The notes beneath the pieces were generated by a model. The model was given only the letters and a program-made list of their open reading frames with translations, was not told the DNA's origin and ran no database searches. A stretch of 64,000 nt of DNA from NCBI RefSeq assembly GCF_020251205.1, contig NZ_JAIWYX010000001.1:248001-312000 (forward strand), given 5' to 3'. Position 1 is the first letter of the stretch; the number at the start of each line of letters is the position of its first letter. Positions 9,999 to 17,240 of the stretch are shown here, piece after piece. Position numbers and translations under genes: made by a program. The stretch is from Arthrobacter sp. M4. Its GTDB lineage: Bacteria; Actinomycetota; Actinomycetes; Actinomycetales; Micrococcaceae.

Positions 9999-10007
9999 GG
10001 AGGAGCC

Positions 10008-10418
10008 ATGATCAGCATCGAGAACAGTGAATGGATCGGCCGGCCGGCCCAGGTAGTGTTCGCGTTCGTGTCCGATATACGCAACGACCCACAGTGGCAC
10101 ACAGACATGCTGGAGGCCGAATACGACGCATTAGGACCCCCTGTGACAGGGGCCAGCTTCAGGACCCGGTTCAAGCCGTTCATGGGATTGTCCGAAGGGA
10201 CCGGCACAGTCGCGGCGTATGAACCCCCGCACCGGGTGGTCATCACCGAGAAGATGGGAAAGTTCGAGCCGGTCACCACGCTCACGGTAGAAGCCGAAGG
10301 CAACGGGTCGCGGATCACCCGGCGCATGGATATGGTGTGGCGGCCGCTTCCGCCGATCCTTTCTGGTGACGGGACCAGTTGGGGTTTCCGCGATCGGGCG
10401 CTGACCACCCGGTGTTGA
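10008..10418 (+). CDS. SRPBCC family protein, 3' end lost at an accessory-region junction
   Basis: The first ~122 residues follow the START/SRPBCC (polyketide cyclase/dehydrase-like) fold: ISIENSEWIGRPAQVVFAFV, then DIRNDPQWHTDMLEAEY, and TTLTVEAEGNGSRITRRMDM before VWRPLPPIL. The usual final amphipathic helix is missing; instead the frame runs through about 14 unrelated residues (from SGDGTSWGFR) to a stop. The break near 10374 coincides with the end of homology of the opposite-strand TY-Chap-like gene, which points to a recombination scar. GGAGGAG precedes the ATG. The product may be unstable or inactive. Confidence 0.75.
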   Translation: MISIENSEWIGRPAQVVFAFVSDIRNDPQWHTDMLEAEYDALGPPVTGASFRTRFKPFMGLSEGTGTVAAYEPPHRVVITEKMGKFEPVTTLTVEAEGNGSRITRRMDMVWRPLPPILSGDGTSWGFRDRALTTRC

Positions 10419-11061
10419 GGAAGTAAGCATCATCAATAGGCCATACGTCGGCCGGCAGGAAGCGATCGGAGACAACCTCGCATTGAAAGGCGCCATCATC
10501 GAGCGCGAACTGTCCGTACGCGGAGTAGTCCTGACGCCCAATGTCGTAGGTAATGAGAAGGTAGTCACGACTAGTCATGGTCTCAAGGTCTTGCGCCACT
10601 GCCGCCGTCACTGCGGCCCATTCTTTTTCGATTTCCTGATCTCGGCCTTCAACCTGGGGAGAGGATTGTTCAGATTGCAACCAACCGGGCAAAGGCATGC
10701 CAATGCGATTCAGGAGCCTAACAACAGTGTCTTCCACGAAGACGTCCTCGGGTTCATCGACACTCTCGGCTGCCATTATCTCTATCAAATCTGAGGGGTC
10801 GACCTTTGTGCCGACCACGTTAGAAGCCCAGCGCGAAAATCCGGAAGATTCGACCTGAAGATCGACGGGATCGCTTGCCGTGGGATCCTCGAAGTAATCC
10901 CGTGGCTGGAATCCTAGATAGAAGCGACCCTTGACGCCATCATGCTGGTAGTCGACAGCGGCAAAGCTGCTGTCGTGGACAGAAATTCGGAGCTGCCAGT
11001 CGGTGGTTTCACCGTTCTTCCCTGACCCTGAGGCAAAGACAGATGTCTCGAAATTGCCCAC
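10315..11061 (-). CDS. TY-Chap-like (YbjN/CesT chaperone-related) protein, C-terminus truncated
   Basis: A 248-residue open frame from GTG 11061. Residues ~165-234 contain SRDYLLITYDI, YGQFALDDGAFQCEVVSDRF and a GWSAPDRGNPNWSRHQK end, which fits the TY-Chap domain pattern found in proteins of polymorphic-toxin and secretion neighbourhoods. The first ~130 residues (LRISVHDSSFAAVDYQHDGV, GRFYLGFQPRDYFEDP) are unassigned. The last 14 residues are out of context because homology ends at the junction near 10360. It could be an orphan immunity or chaperone gene; function is not known. Confidence 0.6.
   Translation of the reverse strand: MGNFETSVFASGSGKNGETTDWQLRISVHDSSFAAVDYQHDGVKGRFYLGFQPRDYFEDPTASDPVDLQVESSGFSRWASNVVGTKVDPSDLIEIMAAESVDEPEDVFVEDTVVRLLNRIGMPLPGWLQSEQSSPQVEGRDQEIEKEWAAVTAAVAQDLETMTSRDYLLITYDIGRQDYSAYGQFALDDGAFQCEVVSDRFLPADVWPIDDAYFLNTGWSAPDRGNPNWSRHQKGSAEAAATPYPCAG
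10360..10374. other. Junction of two convergent truncated genes: left edge of accessory segment
   Basis: The + strand SRPBCC gene stops resembling its family at about 10374 and the - strand TY-Chap-like gene at about 10360. Both reading frames run on into the other gene's DNA. This is the pattern expected if an illegitimate or site-specific join fused two unrelated segments here. The exact base cannot be fixed without a reference genome. Confidence 0.55.
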
Positions 11062-11538
11062 TGTTCCCCCTGCTAATGACGGCTACGGACACGCTATCAA
11101 ATTCCGGAGTCCGACAGATTCCGTCAGGCACCCGCCTCCCGTCTGCCACCGGGTGGGTTCCTCAGATTGGCGAGATTCCGTCATTTCAAAAGCCTATGCA
11201 GTGCCTTTCAGTTCGAACAGCAGGGGCGTTTGCATCTCCGGCTCCTTTCGGGAACCCCGACCGCATGATTCGATTCCACTGCTTTGCCAACAATGGTTAG
11301 GCATCAAGAGAGTCCCACTTGTTTGAGCAAAGAGAAACAACGGAATGAGTGGGATCGCAGGGGCCGGGCGCGTAGCGGACGAAGCGGAAGACCTGATTTA
11401 GGTCTACATGATCACGCAGTCATCCTGTGCAGTTCGTGAAGATACTTCAGTTACCACTTGCCTGAGGACGTGTTTAGGCGGATCGTGTGGAGAGCCGTCC
11501 TGCTCCGTCGCAAGATGGCGGCCGAGAGGAGGAGTGCG
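11062..11538. other. 477-bp intergenic stretch without a convincing gene
   Basis: Neither strand has an open frame with recognisable domains or a credible ribosome site. Sequence composition is less GC-rich in the middle (around 11280-11360). The left part must hold the promoter of the TY-Chap-like gene and the right part that of the VOC gene, but no clear -35/-10 pair was identified. Confidence 0.5.
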
Positions 11539-12126
11539 ATGACCGAACCGGTGGGCGACATCATCGGAGACTATCGGGCGTTCGCCGCGCAGCAGCGCGA
11601 CCGCCTGCTTGCCCGAGGCATCGACATCGCGCCGTACGAGCTGAGCCACCTCGCCGTCCGCATGCCGGAGTGGGACCAGTATGTCCACCTGCGGACCCTG
11701 CTCGAACGCCACGCCATCGCCAATGTGGAGAACGTCTGGAACGGGCGGCCGATGTCCATGATCCTCCTCGCTGAGCCGCTGCGCGTCCTCGACGGCCAGG
11801 TGATCCCGCTTATCGAGCTCATCCCGCCCGTCCACCAGCGTGTCTACAAGATGGGCATGGAGCACTTCGGCGTGGTCGTCGGCGAGGAGGTCGACGCGTT
11901 CTCCCTCCGGCATCGGGCGGCGCTGACCGGCCAGCAGTTCCAGAGCCAGTGGAACGAGCCGTATTACGTCCTGTTCGAGGACTTCACTCACGTGAAGTTC
12001 CACCGCCGCTCGCTGCGCTCGGTGATCGAACTGCAGGGCGGGACGTTCGACGGCATCCACCATGTCGACGCTTGGGTCCCGCAGCGGCTGGTCACGGCGA
12101 CTGGCCCGAACCCTCTGCCGCGCTGA
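11539..12126 (+). CDS. YecM-like VOC superfamily protein
   Basis: The open frame begins at 11458, but the ATG at 11539 follows a GAGGAGG-type site (gagaggaggagtgcg) and gives MTEPVGDIIGDYRAFAAQQR, 195 residues. Motifs include GIDIAPYELSHLAVRMPEWD, NGRPMSMILLAEPLRVLDG, LIELIPPVHQRVYKMGMEHF and FEDFTHVKFHRRSLRSVIEL. The order of His- and Glu-bearing strands matches the YecM group of the glyoxalase-like fold, thought to bind a metal. It is within the accessory region with no functional partner adjacent. Confidence 0.72.
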   Translation: MTEPVGDIIGDYRAFAAQQRDRLLARGIDIAPYELSHLAVRMPEWDQYVHLRTLLERHAIANVENVWNGRPMSMILLAEPLRVLDGQVIPLIELIPPVHQRVYKMGMEHFGVVVGEEVDAFSLRHRAALTGQQFQSQWNEPYYVLFEDFTHVKFHRRSLRSVIELQGGTFDGIHHVDAWVPQRLVTATGPNPLPR

Positions 12127-12312
12127 GCGGAGCGGGCGGTTGGAGGAAGTCGAAATCCTCGTCTTCCCACCGATGCAGTACCTCGAAAAGGACTGACCGG
12201 ACACAGGGGAGCGCGGAGTAGGAGCGATCGTGCGTCAGATGTATTACTGGGGCAACGGTGATTATTCGATTCGGAACTATTCGATACTGACTGGGTGGTC
12301 CTTGCCGCGGGG

Positions 12313-12687
12313 TCACCCTTGATCAAGAACTGACGGCTTTGCTCCGAGTGGCCAAATCTGGGAGTCGATGTCGAAATTTCCACGCCAGCCAATGTTGTCG
12401 GTGAGGGTGGCTTCGCTGAAGTCGTTGTTGATGATTTCGTTGCGCCGGCCGGCGTCGTGTTGGTATTCCGGCACGGTTCCGTACCAGATGCAGCCGTCGA
12501 TCTTCCCGATAAATTTGCAGTTGACGAGGTCGGCGTCGTAAGCCCTGTGTCCGTTGAACTTGCAGCGGATGAAGGTGCAGTTTTCGAAGCGGGAAGCCAT
12601 CATAGTGAATCCCCCCAGGCCCTTGAAGCGAACTCCTTGGAAAACGCAGTTTCGGTAGATGCTCGCGGACAGAGGAGGGGCAATCAT
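12313..12687 (-). CDS. Pentapeptide-repeat-like protein, probably a 5'-truncated fragment
   Basis: The 124-residue frame shows the A(N/D)(L/F)xx-like periodicity of a right-handed beta-helix: YRNCVFQGVRFKGL, SRFENCTFIRCKFNGH, YDADLVNCKFIGKIDG and NEIINNDFSEATLTDNIGWR. The repeats begin almost at the first residue, without the N-terminal region usual in such proteins, and the DNA just upstream is the dif site and the end of a mobile element. I infer that the 5' part was lost. If expressed, a start at ATG 12687 is available with no strong ribosome site. Confidence 0.6.
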   Translation of the reverse strand: MIAPPLSASIYRNCVFQGVRFKGLGGFTMMASRFENCTFIRCKFNGHRAYDADLVNCKFIGKIDGCIWYGTVPEYQHDAGRRNEIINNDFSEATLTDNIGWRGNFDIDSQIWPLGAKPSVLDQG

Positions 12688-12713
12688 GCATCGAATGCAA
12701 TAATCACTGTTCT

Positions 12714-12741
12714 ACTTGACATAATGTGGATTATCGGCGCT
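12714..12741 (-). other. Chromosomal dif site (XerC/XerD recombination site), candidate
   Basis: The 28-bp sequence has the 11-6-11 organisation of dif. On the + strand the arms are ACTTGACATAA (12714-12724) and TTATCGGCGCT (12731-12741), around a 6-bp centre TGTGGA. On the minus strand the XerD-type arm is TTATGTCAAGT, the form known from actinobacterial dif sites, preceded by CCGATAAT in the other arm. Gene orientation agrees: right of this point most genes lie on the minus strand, as leading-strand genes would if replication forks arrive here from the right. Confidence 0.82.
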
Positions 12742-12748
12742 TAAAGGA

Positions 12749-12778
12749 CGGGAGTAGAAGTAGCTGCGAGAACTCCCG
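12749..12778 (+). repeat. Left end L1 of a recombinase-trio mobile element
   Basis: A 30-bp conserved sequence with inverted 7-bp arms CGGGAGT and ACTCCCG around AGAAGT and TGCGAGA. Near-identical copies lie at 16472-16501 and 19268-19297. Similarity continues about 90 bp inward (GCGTTTTCGCAGGTC, then CGGTTTTCTCATG). It starts 7 bp after the dif site and 150 bp before the recombinase gene. Confidence 0.75.
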
Positions 12779-12926
12779 GCTGTTGGCGTTTTGGGCGTTT
12801 TCGCAGGTCAGATGCGGTTTTCTCATGTGGGCGAATCCAAGTGATGCTGTCCGGATTTGCGGCGTTGAGCGCTGAAGCTATAGGTTTCCTGCATCTAATG
12901 CATGTTTCCATGGTTTAGGGGTTGCA

Positions 12927-14044
12927 GTGAGTGGTGCCGTTCCGGGTTTCGTTCCGCGGATGCTGGTGGACCCGGACATCGGTCTGTTCAGGGCTGATGA
13001 ACGGGCTTTCACGGCCATGCTCGATGGCTGGCGCGCGCAGATGCTGGCCCGCGGGCTCACGACCCAGACCATCAAACAGCGCTGCCAGTTGCTGGAACGG
13101 TTCCAGAAGTTCACGGGTGAGTTCCCGTGGCAATGGGGTCCGGCGGACATTGAGGATTTCCTGGCTGAGCTGCGTTCCGGTGAGAAGCCGATCAGCCTGA
13201 AGACCTTGCGGTCGTACAGCAATGCCGTGGCGATGTTCTGCGCCTACCTGACGCATCCCGGCTATGGATGGGGTGAGTTCTGCGAACGTACTTTCGGCGA
13301 TATTCCAAGCCAGATCTGCTTCGAGTGGAACATGCCAAGGCACCCGACGACGCCGTCCCGGCGCAGCGGCGGTCATTCACCAAGACGGAACTGCAGCGGC
13401 TCTTCGATTACATCGATGATCTGATCGACCGTGAATATGAGGCCGGCACCAAACGCTGGCTGCCCATGTTTCGTGACTCGGTGGCCTTCAAGGTCTGCTA
13501 CGCCTACGGGCTTCGCCGACGTGAGATGACCATGCTGGATTTGGAAGACTTCGGCCCCAATCCCCATGTCAGTGAGTATGGCCGCTACGGCGCCCTCCAG
13601 GTCCGTTTCGCCAAAGGCACGGCAGGTTCCGGGCCCAGGCGGCGGACTGTCCTGACCGTCCCGGAGTTCGACTGGGTCGTGGACCAGTTGAGGACCTGGA
13701 CATCCGGCATGCGGGCGAAGTTTCCCACGGCTGACCGGTCCTCCGCGCTGTGGCCGAGCGAGCGTGGCGCCCGCATGTCGCTCGGTTCTTTCGGGGATGC
13801 CTTCGCAACTGCCCGTGACGCCGTCGGGCTCCCGAAGGAACTGGGACTGCACTGCCTCAGGCACTCCTACGTAACCCACCTGATCGAAGCCGGCTATGAC
13901 CCGGCGTTCGTGCAAACCCAGGTCGGCCACTCGTACGCCTCGACCACCGGGCTCTACACCTCGGTATCGTCGGACTTCAAGCAGAAAACCGTGCAGCAGA
14001 TGATTGCACGCCGCATCGCGAACTTGGAGGACCCAGATGCCTGA
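12927..14044 (+). pseudogene. Tyrosine-type site-specific recombinase, interrupted by a single frameshift
   Basis: Two overlapping frames make one integrase. Frame 1 (12927 to ~13331) is the N-terminal SAM-like core-binding domain (TTQTIKQRCQLLERFQKF, SLKTLRSYSNAVAMFCAYL, PSQICFEWN). The catalytic domain continues in another frame from ~13331 to 14044: first Arg in YAYGLRRREMTMLDLEDF, Lys in RFAKGTAGSG, box HCLRHSYVTHL, HSYASTTGLY with the nucleophile Tyr at 13955-13957. All catalytic residues are present. The frames join by a one-base shift at GAGTGGAACATGCC, with no slippery heptamer, so a 1-nt deletion or a sequencing error is likely. The stop codon overlaps the start of the HTH gene (ATGCCTGA), which indicates coupled translation. 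Confidence 0.85.
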
Positions 14045-14390
14045 ACAGCGCCGGATCGGCTACCACTGGAACCTGAGGGCCCTGATGGCCAAGCGCAACC
14101 TCTGGAAAACCACCGAACTGATGCCCCTCCTGAAGTCCCGTGGCATCAATCTCTCCGAGAGCCAGGTCTACAGGCTGGTCACTGCAGCGCCGGAACGCAT
14201 CCCGGCCAGGACATTCGCGGCGCTCTGCGACATCCTGGACTGCACGCCAAACGACCTGTTCGAACCATTCGTGGAAATGCGCGCCGCGGCGACGGCGAAT
14301 GCACCACAGCGCAGCGAAGACATCGGAATCCAGCCCGGTAACCCGATCGCCAAGCGCATCCGACTCGTCAGTCCCGAGGACGGTGAGTAG
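14037..14390 (+). CDS. Small Cro/C1-type helix-turn-helix protein of the recombinase operon
   Basis: The 117-residue protein begins MPEQRRIGYHWNLRALMAKR at an ATG that overlaps the recombinase stop by 8 nt; an upstream in-frame start at 14004 would lie inside the recombinase gene. The segment TTELMPLLKSRGINLSESQV followed by YRLVTAAPERIPARTFAALC and DILDCTPNDLFEP is the HTH of the Cro/C1 (HTH_26-like) family. A charged tail follows. It probably represses the operon or directs recombination as an excision factor; no operator is assigned. Its stop overlaps the next gene's GTG. Confidence 0.85.
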   Translation: MPEQRRIGYHWNLRALMAKRNLWKTTELMPLLKSRGINLSESQVYRLVTAAPERIPARTFAALCDILDCTPNDLFEPFVEMRAAATANAPQRSEDIGIQPGNPIAKRIRLVSPEDGE

Positions 14391-15855
14391 GCCACGCAAG
14401 CCAGAGGATCCCATCCGCTGGCCAGTCCCCTGCGCCCGCTGCAGCCAGCACCACCAAACCGTCGCGCGATGGCCCGACGGCGGAATCTGCGGCTACTGCT
14501 ATCAACAGGCAAAACGCACCAAAGGCACCTGCGCCTGCGGACACGAAGGCGTCCTGCCGGGCCTCATCGATGAACAGCCTGCCTGCCGCCAGTGCTCCGG
14601 TGTTCGGCTCAACATAGACTGCGAGGCCTGCGGGGCAGAGGACGAACTCCACAGCGGCGGCCGCTGCTGGAGCTGCGTCCTCGCCACCGTTGTTGACGAC
14701 CTGCTCACGGACCCGTCGCGCGGAATCGTGGCACCCGAACTCATTCCGCTCGCCACGGCACTGAAGTCGATGAAACGCGCCAACAGCGGCATCACGTGGA
14801 TACAGCAAAAGCACGTCACCGCCTTCCTGCGAAACCTCGCCGTCGCACCAAAGATCACGCATGACAGCTTCGACGAATTGCCCGACTCACGGACCCGCGA
14901 ATACGTCCGCGGCCTCCTCACCGAGCACGGCGTGCTGCCCCGCCGCGACGAGCTCCGCATTCGCTACGAGAACTGGTCAGCGCAGGCCTTAGACCGGGTC
15001 AATAACCCTGAGAACCGCGACATCATCCGCCGCTACATCCGGTGGCACCACCTACGACGGATGAACCAGATGGATGAAGTCACCCGTGGCACCTTCCTGC
15101 GCGCCAAGCAGCAAGTGACCGTCGCCATCGACCTGCTCAACTGGCTCACCGGCCACGGCACCAACCTGGCCGGGCTGACCCAGACTCATCTCGACCTTTG
15201 GCAGGCAGAAGGACCCACCACCAGGCGGATCGCTGAACACTTCCTGAAATGGGCCATCAAGGCCAAGGCCGCTCCTGCAGGACTGGCTATCATCCCGCAT
15301 CGTCGGGGAACGAGCGCCAAACTCGACAAGACAGGGCAGGATGAAGCACTCAACCGCGTGCTCCACGCCGGCGGACAAGTTGAAGCACGCGATCAGGCCG
15401 CCGCGATCCTCATCCTCGTCTTCGGCCAACAGGCCGAAAACATAGCGCGCCTAACCTGGGATGACGTTGCCGTCACCGAAGAACTGGTCACCATCCAGCT
15501 GGGAACGATCCAGATCGCACTGCCTGACCCCTTAGATGCGCCCTGGCGGGAACTCGCCGCAAACCCCGGCCACAACTTAACCGCCTCACACCCCAACACC
15601 AACTGGGTGTTCCGCGGAACCTCACCCGGCCGGCACATCCACCCAGGACACCTCACAACACGCCTCAGCAAGCTATTCAGCACCCGAGCCGCGCGACTCG
15701 GAACCCTCCACGAACTCACCAAACTCGCACCCGTGGCCATCATCGCCGAAACCCTCGGCTACTCCCCTACCACCATCGAACGCCACGCAGTAGATTCATC
15801 CGCTGCGTATGCCCAGTACATGGCGGCCGTTCGCCGCTCTCCTACGGGGAGATAA
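14383..15855 (+). CDS. Zinc-ribbon protein fused to a catalytically dead tyrosine-recombinase fold
   Basis: The GTG at 14383 overlaps the HTH stop by 8 nt and opens VSRPRKPEDPIRWPVPCARC, 490 residues. Residues 17-98 hold six cysteine pairs (C17/C20, C36/C39, C50/C52, C68/C71, C80/C83, C95/C98), enough for three zinc ribbons. Residues ~130-290 resemble a core-binding domain and ~320-490 a tyrosine-recombinase catalytic fold. In the catalytic part, FGQQAENIARLTWDD replaces the first catalytic Arg, LHELTKLAP replaces HxxR, and GYSPTTIERH replaces the GH box; only a terminal Tyr (AAYAQYM) remains. I infer a DNA-binding partner rather than an enzyme. The open frame upstream of 14383 overlaps the HTH gene and is not used. 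Confidence 0.8.
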   Translation: MSRPRKPEDPIRWPVPCARCSQHHQTVARWPDGGICGYCYQQAKRTKGTCACGHEGVLPGLIDEQPACRQCSGVRLNIDCEACGAEDELHSGGRCWSCVLATVVDDLLTDPSRGIVAPELIPLATALKSMKRANSGITWIQQKHVTAFLRNLAVAPKITHDSFDELPDSRTREYVRGLLTEHGVLPRRDELRIRYENWSAQALDRVNNPENRDIIRRYIRWHHLRRMNQMDEVTRGTFLRAKQQVTVAIDLLNWLTGHGTNLAGLTQTHLDLWQAEGPTTRRIAEHFLKWAIKAKAAPAGLAIIPHRRGTSAKLDKTGQDEALNRVLHAGGQVEARDQAAAILILVFGQQAENIARLTWDDVAVTEELVTIQLGTIQIALPDPLDAPWRELAANPGHNLTASHPNTNWVFRGTSPGRHIHPGHLTTRLSKLFSTRAARLGTLHELTKLAPVAIIAETLGYSPTTIERHAVDSSAAYAQYMAAVRRSPTGR

Positions 15856-15861
15856 GAACGA

Positions 15862-16320
15862 TCAATTCAGAGACACGCCACTAATCGGCGTTCCGGGCGG
15901 GAGATCCTTGATCTGCTGATGGATCTGCCCTGCAATATTGATGGCGACGACGAAGTCGCTCATCTCGACATTTTCCAGATCCACCGCACCGCCAAGTGCC
16001 GGAGGAACCCGGAAGCTGTAAACCTCAGCTTCACCAGGTCGAAGGCCGGCGCTTTCAGCTTCGCTGGCCAACCCGATCATGAGGTACTCATCCTGGCCCT
16101 CTCGGGAATTCAAAGAGCTACTGAGGTCACCTTCAGTCTCCCAGCGACGGCTCAACTCACCAGCAAGCAGGTCCAAAAACCAGAAGCCGTCCTGACATTC
16201 AAAGAACACATCGCCAAAGGGTGAAGTGAACAACGGCCGCTTATCGGAAAGTTCAAGAAACGACCACGACTCAAGCGCTGCCGCGTAGTTCTCAGCTGAA
16301 AAGCGTCTTATGGGCTCCAT
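15862..16320 (-). CDS. T6SS immunity protein Tdi1-like (DUF1851) protein, element cargo
   Basis: A 152-residue protein. FTSPFGDVFFECQDGFWFLD, then LSRRWETEGDLSSSLNSREG, then DEYLMIGLASEAESAGLRPG, and the conserved end DFVVAINIAGQIHQQIKDLP with PPGTPISGVSL, match the DUF1851/Tdi1 C-terminal domain. Proteins with this domain neutralise toxins delivered by secretion systems. No toxin gene is adjacent, so it is an orphan. It lies 6 bp from and convergent with the zinc-ribbon recombinase gene, inside the left and right ends of the element. A decayed copy of its last 20 codons recurs at 19442-19500. Confidence 0.82.
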   Translation of the reverse strand: MEPIRRFSAENYAAALESWSFLELSDKRPLFTSPFGDVFFECQDGFWFLDLLAGELSRRWETEGDLSSSLNSREGQDEYLMIGLASEAESAGLRPGEAEVYSFRVPPALGGAVDLENVEMSDFVVAINIAGQIHQQIKDLPPGTPISGVSLN

Positions 16321-16429
16321 ACGCAGACCCTACCGGAGCGGGCACGGCACAATCTCAATGACAGGCCGACCTCAGCAGAACTCAACGGACTTGCCCAACA
16401 TCCCCAAGCATTGAAGTCTGGCGCGTCCA

Positions 16430-16469
16430 CTACTCCCGGCCCATGAATACCCGCGCATGCCAGTTAAAC
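16430..16469 (+). repeat. Right end R1 of the recombinase-trio element
   Basis: CTACTCCCG at 16430-16438 is the inverse complement of CGGGAGTAG at the left end 12749-12757. The similarity to the second right end at 20490 extends outward through CCCGCGCATGCCAGTT. It is directly followed, after a few bases, by another left end at 16472, so the elements abut head to tail. Confidence 0.7.
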
Positions 16470-16471
16470 AA

Positions 16472-16501
16472 TGGGAGTAGAAGTGGATGCGAGAACTCCC
16501 G
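16472..16501 (+). repeat. Left end L2 of a second, decayed element
   Basis: Differs from L1 at a few positions (GGGAGTAGAAGTGGATGCGA, then GAACTCCC). The inward sequence GGCGTTTCCGCAGGTC matches the L1 flank GGGCGTTTTCGCAGGTC. It is followed at once by the pseudogene of the third recombinase gene, with the first two genes missing. Confidence 0.75.
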
Positions 16502-16539
16502 TTCCATGACGAATCAGGCGTTTCCGCAGGTCCCGTCTC

Positions 16540-17129
16540 GGCTCACCATCGTTCCGCGGCCGCGGCACCAGCCCAGACTCGCCAAGCCAGGACAAGACCA
16601 AGCGCTTCATCCACGACAACAAACTAGAGACACGCAACCGAGCCGCAGCGATCCTGATCCTCGTCTTCGGACAACAGGCCGAAAAGATCGCACGCCTAAC
16701 CTGGGACGACGCCACGGTCATCGACGAACTAGTCACCATTCAGCTCGGAACAATCAAGATCGCGCTACCAGACCGGCTAGCCCAGCCATGGCGAGAACTC
16801 GCCGCCAATCCGGGCTTTAGGAGCCCTTTTCGGCGGCTCGCCGCGGGAAACTCAGAACCGCCAGACGGCTGGATCCCAACTGGGTCTTCCCCGGCTACTC
16901 CGCTTGCAGACATCTTGAACCCGGATACATTGCGGACCAGTTGAGCACGACCATCGGAGTCCGTGCCGCTCGTCTTGGCACGCTCCATGAGCTGACCAAG
17001 CTCGCGCCGACCGCGATCATCACCGAAGTCCTCGGCTACTCCCCCGCCACCATCGAACTTCACTCCCGAGGCGCTGTCCCCAACTACGTCGGCTACATCA
17101 AGGCCAGACTCGACGCTGGTCGTGCCTGA
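16540..17129 (+). pseudogene. Decayed 3' part of a second copy of the zinc-ribbon/dead-recombinase gene
   Basis: From about 16615 the DNA parallels 15385-15560 closely and encodes RAAAILILVFGQQAEKIARL and TWDDATVIDELVTIQLGTIK in the same order as the intact gene. The middle is broken by a frame change near 16815. The last exon-like block, 16941-17129, encodes GVRAARLGTLHELTKLAPTA and IITEVLGYSPATIELHSRG and ends in a proper stop. The N-terminal zinc ribbons, the HTH gene and the catalytic recombinase are gone. The copy sits directly inside left end L2, so this is an internally deleted element. Confidence 0.8.
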
Positions 17130-17240
17130 CCTGCGGCAAAGAGCGGGACGCACTCATTGCGGAATGACCGGATGGCCGCGGTCCAGCGGGATGCAAGCAC
17201 GGCTGCCGTGCTGTTGCCCATCGGGAGCAGAGAGGGAGGT

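Noticed and set aside
13318..13345. Programmed ribosomal frameshift in the recombinase
   Set aside because: No slippery heptamer and no downstream structure were seen; a simple deletion explains the shift.
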